Assembly: GCA_000181795.3 (NCBI GenBank)
Contig: CM012953.1
Location: 16,607,545 to 16,671,544 of the forward strand
Length of the DNA stretch: 64,000 bases
Direction of reading: 5' to 3'
Source of the DNA: Trichinella spiralis
Taxonomy: Eukaryota > Nematoda > Enoplea > Trichinellida > Trichinellidae
The notes under the pieces are model-generated. The model had not been told where the DNA came from. It searched no databases and saw only the letters and a program-made list of their open reading frames with translations. Positions 1 through 10,200 of this stretch are shown in pieces (within the stretch, counting starts at the first letter, position 1; every line of letters starts with the position of its first letter). A program made the translations under genes and the position numbers.

Positions 1-139
1 GATGTATGTCTGTTGTTCAAACACTATCTTTATCAAGTTCTGTGCGACGGCCGCCGCACTATCTTCTCCTGGTGTGAGATCATCTGATGTATCATAATCA
101 GGTGAGGGTCTAGGGTTTTTTCAGACAATATAATTTTGG

Positions 140-402
140 TGTAATAGATATTTTCATCACTGAGATTACGTCAAGCAGTATTAATAGCGTGTAATCCAAA
201 AGGGAATGTGTGAGGCACTCAGATGACAGTATACTATAGGTAATCGCAAGGACGGTGGTGCGGTCGAGTAGCAATTAGACAAGGATAACCAATTTTACAA
301 AGAGTTCACGGCCCAATAAAATGAAAACCAATACGACAAAGATTTGACGGTCCAATAAAATAGCGTGGGCAAAGACCAATAAGAGAAAAGTGGGACCGAG
401 TA
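140..402 (-). repeat. Dispersed repeat R1, copy 1
   Basis: Read on the minus strand, this stretch matches 34960-35185 on the plus strand over most of its length, with indels. The shared core is cggtcccac, then cttattggt, an imperfect gaccgcgctatttta, several further ATTGG (inverted CCAAT) motifs, and a distal ggattac...gacgtaat block. A shorter copy lies at 1577-1626. The family is unknown. CCAAT motifs at regular spacing suggest a promoter-like or LTR U3-like sequence, which is inference. Confidence 0.6.
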
Positions 403-562
403 AAACCACCCGTCAACAACCAACAAATGAAATAAATTACGTTTTAGCTGGAAGTTATACACGAGATTTACGCATAAGATGCTTCTTTTTCGTTTGTTAG
501 AAATTGTTCTAATGAGTAGCGAAAGGCGATTTTAATACAATGGCAAAATCAAAATTTGAGAA

Positions 563-1077
563 ATTGTCCACAGCTGCGGTTGTCAGCTAAAACTGGGAGT
601 GGTGATTGCTGAATGTTAGCATTGATATATTTTTCCAGTTTCGCCTGATCATTCTTTGAAAAGCATTCTTGTTTCAAATCAAACATTTTAATCTTACTTA
701 TGTTTCTTTTGTTCTTTTTTAACAGTTATTGATTTCCATCCTGTTTTATTTAAATAAAAAAAAATCAAAATATGAAATTTCATTCACAAATAAAGATACA
801 ATTGTTTATATATACATTTTGTGTAAATTATGTAAAATATGTTCTTCAACATCTACAGCACTTGAAGCAGACTTTAAAAAAGTCGAAATGTGTAACCATA
901 GATATTTATTTTAAACAAAGCACCATATTCTTATTTTTTAATTTAAATAAAACATGAGAAGAGAATAACTCTGGTAAACGGGAGCAATAGAAACATTTTC
1001 AAAGCCAGGCCATCAAAACTAGAAATGTATTTCGAGGCAAACCCTAGTTTTAGCTGACAACTGCAGCTCCGGGCAAT
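563..1077. mobile_element. MITE-like element with 36-bp terminal inverted repeats
   Basis: Positions 563-598 and 1042-1077 are inverted copies matching at 30 of 36 bases, sharing the core gttgtcagctaaaact. The 515-bp unit has an AT-rich interior without coding capacity, as expected of a non-autonomous DNA transposon. No clear target-site duplication was found, so the superfamily cannot be assigned. It sits between the inverted R1 copies, so it may have inserted into an R1-bearing sequence. Confidence 0.6.
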
Positions 1078-1576
1078 CTATCACTTGTTGATTTTCTCTT
1101 TGTACTTGAATAGCCTTTAGATACTGTTGAAATAAAGCCTACGGATCTACTCTGAACTTTGTGTAAATTTTGTATCGTTCATTATTTACACTAGTCGTAA
1201 TTGGCCACATGTTTAAGCGCGACTAACGAGCAAGTGACGTCACTACAAGCTATAGATTACAAGCCTCAAGGTCGCTCTTATACTTTCATTCTGTCTCATT
1301 TTTCCTGTATCACTTCTTACTTATCCTTGTGTAGCAAACGTTTGGAAGTATTCTTGTTTGCTTGACACTGTTGCCCATCAGATATATTCAACAGCTACTT
1401 CTTCAGAACAATTTCGGACAAACGTTAAAGCATCATATGCACAAATCTCATTTAACTGCCAGCTGAAGCGTAATTTATCTGATGAGCGAAGTAATTTGTT
1501 GGTTGAAATTTTTTTGAACCGTATTTTTAAAACTCGGATGGATAAATAAAAGTGAACCATTTCGAAAGCGGATCCA

Positions 1577-1626
1577 TTTCGGTCCCACTTTCACTTATTG
1601 GTCGTTGACCGCGCTACTTTCAATGA
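1577..1626 (+). repeat. Dispersed repeat R1, partial copy 2
   Basis: About 45 bases match the start of the R1 copy at 34960 (tcggtcccac, cttattggtcgttgaccgcgcta). The upstream ttcgaa...gatc context is also similar. The copy is in opposite orientation to copy 1 at 140-402, giving an inverted pair about 1.2 kb apart. Confidence 0.6.
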
Positions 1627-2411
1627 TCGAATTCATTTCCAAATTAGCAAATTTACTTCAGGAATAGCAAGCATATCAAACAAAAGAAAGCATTAAATTG
1701 CCTAAATAATTGAAACCCCAAAATTGACGGGTCCAGCTTATAAAGTAATGCACCTATATTTGAACAATCGTTGATAAAAATAATTACCCAATTAATGATC
1801 AGAATTGAGTAGCGAATCAAGTAGTGATTACTGATCAAAACTGAGCAAAGCAAATTGAGCCTTAAGAAACTGAGCAAAGTCATCAGCCAATCACAAAATT
1901 GTGGTCAAATTTGTGCGAGCAAACGACAAAAAAACGCTTCATTTTGCTACATTGGGTAGAAAAGATGCAAAAATGATGCTACTAAGAAACTCATTATTCT
2001 GAATTTACAAATCTGAAGATAAGGAATCCCCCTGAAATCGGAAACTGTTCCCCTTTGGAGGCGGTCAAGAATTCCCCCTGATTGAGAGTCGCTGCCGTAC
2101 TGTTTGTTGATCGATTGATTTCCATTGACTATTTTCTCGTGAGCATTTCAGAAAACTGTTTTTTGCACAGTAATTCTAAAATTACGGTGTTAAATTTCAA
2201 AAATGTAAACAGTGCAATTTCATTTTTCGTTGCAAAACGTTGCATGACATTTTCCAAAAACTGAAATATTTTATACGACGGATGAAAACGTTTTCCTGTC
2301 CTGAAATGAGATTCACCGAATTGAAAATACTTCCCGTCACATGATTGCTATTTTTTTATTATTCAACATTAAATGAAATTGAATCTCTTCTTCAGTGAAG
2401 ATTTTATTCTT

Positions 2412-3741
2412 TTAAGATGCAATAAGTGCTTCTAACTGTTTGGCGTAAGGATACAACAAAGTGAAAGATGTAACACTGGTTGTTTGTTGATTTTCTGAAC
2501 TGATGCCAACTAATGCAAGCTTTCCGCCTTGACTGCATACCAAACCAAGGCCATTTCTCTGCAATGTTTAATTTTCTGTTAGCATCTGCTGTTGTAAATA
2601 TTTTAGTAAATTGTCGAAAATTGTTGCAATTTCTGTCTGAAATTCTAACTGAACAAAACTGTTTTATTGTTACCTTCTCCTTTTGACTGGTTGCAGCACA
2701 TGCAAAACTCTCCTCATTGAAGGTTATCCAATATTTTTCACATGATGATTTGGGGGAAGATTTGTATGGCTCAGCCACAATGTCTCTTTTGTTCACTCAA
2801 ACAACAATAATCTCATGAATTCTTACTTCGGCGAAATGTGTGTGGAGTATAATATTTATTGTTTACCTTGATTTTCGACTGCGTAAACTGTAAAACACTC
2901 TTCAGATATTTCAGGAGATTCAAGCGGGCAGGTAGATTCTGAAGCCAATTTAAACGGATATTTATCCTGCATTTCTATCACCGCTAAACTTTCATGAAAT
3001 CCCCGTGTATGTATGGCCTTTACATGTCTTTCCTTGTTTTCTGGCAATATATAAATTGGCGCATTTATCTGCCTATTAAAACTGAAACAAAAGCTTCAAC
3101 AAAAGTGAATTTCCAATAATATTTTCAATACTTGGCTGAGCATGTACGAGTTGTTAGAATGAATCTTGAACCTGACGACGAATCTTTATCGCTTTTCAAA
3201 ACATAACCAACGCAACGCTTATTCATTTTGTTAAGCAAAATAACCGCCATCGACATGTGACTGCTCTTTTCTTCCGGAGCACTTTTCATAAATTTTTCAA
3301 CGCTCACCACATCACAACTCAATTTCAATGAATCTGTTGCCTAAATTAAGTCAATCCAATGAAAAAAATCAGTTTCAACAACACTCTGAATAATTAATTA
3401 AATAAAGTTATTTTCCATTTCAAATTAGTAACTAACTAACTAATTGTTCATATTAAAACTAATAAAATTTCATAATTTTTTCTGTAATGTAAAATAATAA
3501 AAATAAAGAAATAATTAAAAAAAGCAAAAATGCTTTCAAAGAAAATTCAAATTTATAAATCACACTACCTGGATAATTATGGAATTGCAAGTTTCGACGA
3601 AAATTTGCAATAACTCTTGCATTGAAATATGCCGTAATTTACTATCAAATTATACATTCTTATTACCGATAATCAATAATGAACATTACTTACTTGATGA
3701 AAAACGATAATCAATAAAATGCATTTCATAAAACTCCACAT
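2412..3741 (-). CDS. Secreted chymotrypsin-fold serine protease homologue, catalytically inactive
   Basis: Five or six short exons give one continuous reading frame. The start at 3741 was chosen because it opens a signal peptide (MWSFMKCILLIIVFHQ) followed directly by GTAAGT. Landmarks of the S1 fold follow in order. FILTTRTC corresponds to the WVLTAAHC strand, HESLAVIEM to the D-I-A-L-I strand, and NGLGLVC plus LALVGISS to the GDSGGPLVC/LVGI region. The frame ends with YPYAKQLEALIAS and stop. By this alignment His57 is Thr, Asp102 is Ser and Ser195 is Asn, so no peptidase activity is expected. Expanded secreted S1 families with inactive members are known in Trichinella-like parasites; a role as decoy or binding protein is inference. 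The exon at 2815 and the first small exon are the least certain parts. Confidence 0.65.
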
Positions 3742-4215
3742 TCTTCCGCAATTTCGAATAAATCTTTTTGTTTCTTCTGTTAATTTTTATCTTGTTCAAA
3801 AATCATTCTTTTAATACAGTTCTAAAGCAGCTGTATCAATCATTTTTCGCAAGCAGCGAAGCGAACAAAAGCCCACCAACCAATATTTATCATAAAAAGT
3901 AATCATTGTTTTTATCAAATTCAAAAGCTATAATCACAAAGAAAAATCAACACGTTACTTTTCATCTCTCTCGGACACGCATGTCAAGTGTCAATAAATG
4001 CAGTTCGTTGACTGATTGATATTCATTATATATATATATAATAAAATATAATGTAATACATATAATTTTTAAACATTCTTCATTCATTTTCAATCTTCAT
4101 TTTTAAACAATAAAGTGATTTATTTATCAATTTATTAACATAATATTTTGCTATTAAATTGCATCCCACACGCTGTAAATAAAACGTTTCATATAAATAT
4201 AATAATAACTGCTTT
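3742..4215. other. Intergenic, HIRA 3' flank
   Basis: No gene. The plus-strand text TTTATT at about 4122 reads AATAAA on the minus strand and could be the HIRA poly(A) signal. An AT microsatellite lies at about 4027-4041. The rest is low-complexity AT-rich sequence that should include the promoter of the protease homologue. Confidence 0.5.
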
Positions 4216-7200
4216 TTACAATTGTTCAATAACGGTTGCTGCTATTTCGGAATAAAGATCATCAGCCTGTTCACTTGACGATTTCTCTGCCACCAAAAAC
4301 GACAGTTCGCTGTACAACCTCTGCAATTTCGGATTCGCTGCTACAAGAGGAAGCAGATCAGTTACTGCACTTCTTTTTTCATTCTTATCCTAAATTGTAT
4401 TTCGAAAACTGTAATGCATTCGGCGAGCAGAACAGTTGTATATTAATTACCCTGCTCAACATGCTGTTCGTTTTCATATGCTCATCACTTTCAACAAGCA
4501 TACGAAATAGACAACGAAGCTTCACCTCTGATTCTGGAAACGTGCAAAATTTCAAAGTAAAAAAAATATAAAACACATACATTATTCTTTAATAACAAAG
4601 AATTTGTTAATGCACAATGAACGTGCTTCTTAATCAACAATCAAAATTGCAAATTTTAACTAAATCTGATCAAACAGAATCTTTCTGAAACTCCTACATG
4701 TAGAAAATTAAAATATAAACAAACAAACAACAAATACTCTCTCATTATACATTTTCTCTTAATAATTTTTTTTACTGAATTTAAACTGAATTGAATTTGA
4801 TTGATTGAATAAAACACACCTGCTTTTACCAACAGCTTCACGTATTCACTAAGCCAATACATGTATTCATGCTCGGATCCGACTGCACGAGAGGCCAAGG
4901 AAAAGCGTTCCAAAAAACCTTCTCTGATTCTTTCTTGCATTTCAGAATCACTTTCTGCAGTGAAAGTGACGCTACTGCTAAAATTAATTTCATCACCTTA
5001 GTATAATAATAGTTATTAAAATTTTTTCATTCTTTCTTTCTTATAAAATTACAAATATTATCCATTTTCTATTGCTTCCCACTATTTCAGTAGAAGAATT
5101 CTCCATTTACTTCTGTTGAAATAAATTTGTTGTGATAGTTTAAAGTAACATTGAATTGTTAATGTTAAATGTTTAAAATTAATTTTTCTATAACAAAATA
5201 CAATGATATTTCACTTTGATTGATTTTCTAAGAACAACTATTGGTTAAAAAAAAGAAAAAAATAACACTAACAATAGAGAAGAAACAACCCACATCAAAC
5301 TTGATGAAATATGAACAAATTTACAAAAATATTTTTTTCTAAATTTTGAAATAAGATGCTTTAAAATCCAAGTGTATAAAATGTGCGATCGACTGAAAAA
5401 GAATAAATAGAAAGAAGCGTAATCAATAATTTGAAAAATAATACTTACAACAAATTTTTGCACAAATTTTGAAATCGTCCTTTGGTCTTCAAGTACGCTT
5501 TTGTAGAAGCGAGCATGCTTGTCGGTGAATATTTGATAAATGAATCAGACGGATTCAACAACTTTTGCCTGAAAAATTTTCATTTCATTAATTTCTTTGT
5601 AAAAAATTCAATACATATATATATGAGCAAGTAATTCAAATAAGTCATGATATATTTATAATCATCATCAGGCATAGTTTAAAAATTTATCAAGTCCACC
5701 TGCACTAATGACATCACATTTGTACTAATCAGTGGTTTTAATAACTAGGCTTTTTGGAAGCTTTCTCGCTCTCTTCTTACAGCATTCTTCACAAAATGTG
5801 AGCTTCCCGTGTGACGTTAGGCCATTTATTCTGTGCTTCTCGAAATGTGTTTTTCTCCACCATGACCAATCTTCTGATGAACAGCATCGATAGCATCGTA
5901 CATTTCTTCAGTAGAGGCGATGCATCTTATTTCACCATACTTGCCCAATCAGATTAGTTTATTAGTCTTTTCCGATTTTTAAAATTCCATACGGATTTTT
6001 TAAATTATAATCATGGACAGATTTTGGTCTATCTGATTGGATTCGCAAAATGTCAGTAATAGGATTCTGTCATTGCATTCTGTCCTTTTTCCTTCATCAG
6101 AGCACGGAGCATTTCTTCATACACAGCCATTTTTTCCACCAGAACTTCAATAAATTGGGAAGTGGTTGGTTGATTTTCACTTTCACATAACTTTCGTAAT
6201 GAAGCCATTTGCCGGCGCAAATTCTGTTGAACACATTTGAAGCTAATCATTTATCATTTGTTAAATGAAACGAACATCAAAAAGTTCTCAAACGATACAT
6301 TTGTTTCTGAGAACAAATATACTAAGCATTCATTTGTTGAATGAAATGAAATGATTATCATTGAAATTCTCAAGAAATACATCATTAATAAAAGCATTGA
6401 ATCATACAACGTGGCTCGTGAACCGTCATTTCAATAATAGGCAATTTTCAATATTAAACTTAACATATATATATATATATATACTGACCATATTTTCGAC
6501 GATGCATCATAACTGAACAAACTGCCATCGTTGAAAGAAATGATCGGCATGCCAACAGCACTGAAAACGACGCGTGAAAGATTTCGCTTTGGATCTTGAA
6601 AAGAAAATCAATCTGCAATGCTGAAACTATGTAAAAAGAGAACAAAACAAAAAAGTACCTCTCAACAGAGCTTTGAGAGAAACTTGACAAACTAATTCCA
6701 ACGATTTAACAAAACTCCTGAAATGAATGAAAATTTCTTTATATTAATTATATATATGTAATATGTTATGACAAATCTGAATAATTAACAAATGTTAATT
6801 GAACTTAGTGCTCACCGATTTGTTATAGTATTGTTTGAAGCATTGGTCTCTTTGAAGAGACATGCAAGGGCTTCTTCTTAGATGTTTCAAAGAATTCCCA
6901 TCATGACTTTGGATAGTGCCACACGATGACACTGATATTTCTTTCATATAAATGTACAAATTCATTTTGTACGTTATTTTGAAATTATTATATGACATTT
7001 TCTTGTAATACATTCAAAGATATTCTTTTAACACAAAAAACATCCAAGAGGCCAACTCTACATGCTGAAACTATATAAGCAAGAAATATTCGTTGGAAAA
7101 AACTCATTTTGAGAACGCACTAGTTGTGATCTTTACCTCTTTCCCTCGCTCTCTCAGTTTAACCGATCTATCGCTTGCAAACTTATTTTCGTTTAACCTC

Positions 7201-10200
7201 TATTGTTGATACTTGCTTAAACTATATATAACTCAGTGGAGAATTTAACAAGTCTACCTACATTTTCGTACAACTTTTTCTTCCTGCAGCAATCTCAGTG
7301 TACCAGAAGGAGTAATGGGCATGAAGGCACGATTTCAAAAAAAGCTGCAACAAATGTTGGATGAAAAAAGAAAAAACAAATTTGTTTTATCTGCATCCCA
7401 GCATAATGGTATCATACAGCAGGATCTCATTAGAATTAATGCCGAAATCGCCTAAGCGTATTCTGACCACAGTTTGACAAAGAGAAAAATTTCGATTAAT
7501 CAGAAAAAGGAAGAACGAAAGCAATATTCGACATGCTACTGCATACGATGAAATATCTGAGGCAATTAAAACATCTCACGAACGGACTGGACTGGTCACC
7601 GTGGAGAGCGGAAGACGTTCTCAGAAATCAAAAAGAAATGGGCAAACATCACACATAATTGCTGCAAGCTTTACATAGGCCTGTGTGGAAGATGCCACGA
7701 AAAGAAAAACAAAAAGGCGTCCAAACTTCTTCTGGTGGTTAAGCAGGTACGGAGCTCCAGCATCATGTCGTAACTTGATCAACTTCCAGACTTACCTGAT
7801 GGTGATTTTCAAGTTCAGATCACCTACGTCAATCACTTCAGCAAGTTCTGCGTTTTGGGATCGTTAAAGTCAATGAGAGCACAAGAAGTGGACGGTGGTT
7901 GACTATCTTGACATTTTTCCATTATTTGGTGCCCCAGCAATGTCTGCAGCAGTCTGATATGGCCGTGAATTTGTCAACTTCATTATCGCGGAGTTAGTTT
8001 CTCTTTGGTCAGAGATGAGAAGTGTTATAGGTAGACCATGGCCAAGCCTCAAAGCCAAGGAGGTGTTGAACGTTTAAACGAAATCATACAAAACAATTTG
8101 GCAATCTGGATGAAGAAAACAACAGTAAGAGATGGTCAGCAGGGCAGAAATTTCTCCAGTGGCATATAAATATCAACAGCACTCATGCCCTGACCAAGCA
8201 AAGCCCTTCCAAGGTGATGTTTGGTGAGGAATCTAGCGCAGAACTGAAATCACATCCGCCGCCCCAGTCTCTGCTGAAGGAGACTACTGATGAAGAAGAA
8301 GTTGAAATCTTCTTCAGTGAGCAAACCTCTTATATATGCAAAAAAACTCATGGTAAAGAACAGATAAAGACAAAAATGAGCAACCACTAACTAATAAGCC
8401 AAGCTGTTCAAACGACTACCGTTTTTGACGAGTCAGGACTGCAGCAGCTGAAGGACAAAAGAATTGTGCATTTGCCGTGATTGCGAAGTCAAAAAAATCT
8501 GTAACGGTAATTGCGGTGGGTCGGTGTGCTATGTTAAAGATACCGAAAGTTGACCGCGATCCAGCAGACCCACGAAATTTGCCAATGGTTGTTTTGAAGA
8601 TCAACAATGGCCTACACACCGTTGGCTGCAGACAAGGAATACTGGCGTCAAAGTACACTGCGACGGACTTAAAGCCAATAAAGGATGGCTTATTATCGAC
8701 AACTGATATCCAAAATGTCGAAGTATCTGTACGAACGGCAGTCACCTGAGCAACTGGCGATCAAGGTTTCATAAAGTGCCACTGCTCAACAAAATGTTCA
8801 TACTGTCGTTGAAGGGATCCCGGGAGAACATGCCGTAACGTATGAACGGTACTTTTCTGCGTATTAAATAAAAATACCATAACGTATAAACAGTTCTCCG
8901 TTGCGTACTGCGTAAAAATCAGTGAGCAATAGGCAAAATTAACATATACATGTTAAAGGTCCGGTAACAAATTTTAACATTTGCCAAGAAAATTGACAAA
9001 TGCAAACATTTTCCAGGAATTTTAAATAAATGTTCATGTTTGCCAAAAAATTTTGACAAATAACATTTATTAAAGTTCCCTCGCAAATGTTAACATTTGT
9101 CAATTATTCAGATTTGTCATAACATATATATATATATATACCCACCAAACATAAAGCTCTGCGCACACTGTAACAAGAGCAATATGTTTGCCATCGAGAT
9201 CAACATAATGAACACTGTCGCCCAAGACGTTGGTCAAGCACATCATGCGACCGTCCAGAGGTGAAAGAATATCAAACATACCATTTTCAAAAACGACAAG
9301 AATTAAATGCCTAAACAAACCAACAGTGAAAAATTAACATTCAATTTGTAAGAACGAATAAAAGAAAAAAATATATACTAACCTGTTTGCTTTCAATGCA
9401 ACAGCCCCTGTTTCTAACAAAATCTTCCAAACGCAATTCAAATTTTTCATGCACAACAGTTCTGCAAATTTCCCTTTCGGGTTACTGCCTACATTGTTGG
9501 ACAACTGCAACAGCATTTCGCTTTCGGACTGGTATAGAATTAAAAATGCAATTATCATTTGACAAAATTTTTTTTCAAACAACAGCAAAATGGTGCACGG
9601 CATATGTGGCCGTCGCCCTGCACCGCCTATTGCCCTCCCTCACCCCAATCAACACCCCCCTCCCCGTCCTTGCCCGTCCGAATCACCTCGTCAACAACAA
9701 CACTGCACATCAGCAGGTGCAGAACTTTCAACGCTTCCAGCCGGTGAGTGGGAGTTTTCTGCTTTGAAGAACTGCTTACAGCAACTGTTTGATGAGTCTG
9801 AAACAATTTTCAATTATGCATCAACAAAAAAAGCAAAAAATTGCTTTTCAAAAAGGAAAAAGCACTTGAAAATCAGTTTCCACTTCAACCTCAGTTTCCG
9901 AAGACGGGAAAGTTTGTGAAATGGTCGATTCTCTTTGCGCATGTTTCAATGCTTTTTTGCCCTTTTGATGCCAGGATTTTTTTTTGTCAAATTTCAATTC
10001 TGATTTAGATTTTTCCAAAAATTCTTCCACAATACCGCCGCTGTGATCTTCGGACGATTTCGAAATGCTTTTTCCACCTGCGTCAAAGCCGTCGCCCTTT
10101 CTTAACTTTACCGACGTCGACTTAGATGCAAAAGCCGAAGATGAAGAAGAAGCGACCAACGGTACCAACGGTTCAACAGTAGTCGAATTCAACCCTGACC

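Larger units (their letters stand above)
1..2411. other. Gene-free stretch with repeats
   Basis: No reading frame here looks like a protein; all are short and of low complexity. The stretch holds two copies of the dispersed repeat R1, in opposite orientation around 402 and 1577, and a MITE-like inverted-repeat element nested between them (each listed separately). Around 1770-1880 a short motif, aactgagcaaag and variants, recurs. I see nothing else that can be named. Confidence 0.6.
6761..9127 (+). mobile_element. TIR-bounded element with integrase-type (KRBA2-like) gene, inside a HIRA intron
   Basis: The ends are 38-bp inverted repeats with a single mismatch (6761-6798 and 9090-9127), and both outer flanks are TA-rich. 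Between them lies a decayed integrase-type gene, about 7315-8840, in antisense to HIRA. The whole unit sits within one HIRA intron (9145-6721), and the flanking exons splice in frame without it. A TIR-bounded cut-and-paste element using a retroviral-type DDE integrase would resemble the Ginger group. Assignment to that group is inference, since the family cannot be settled by eye. The gene is broken in several places and should be treated as a fossil. Confidence 0.65.

Noticed and set aside
6053-6250. Coiled-coil-like minus-strand frame after an acceptor-like cttcaacag
   Set aside because: It lies within a HIRA intron. In the phase set by the upstream exon it runs into a stop, while skipping it gives a clean join at 5570. 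It resembles no HIRA domain and is more likely element-derived.
6795-7013. Minus-strand reading frame next to a GTGAGC donor, first taken as a HIRA exon
   Set aside because: The exon ending at 9146 joins in frame to the exon at 6720 directly (LYVW to SFVKSLEL). This piece lies inside the TIR-bounded element and has no HIRA similarity.
8416-8749. Open frames of about 100 codons on both strands
   Set aside because: They are parts or shadows of the decayed integrase gene's C-terminal region; no independent gene.
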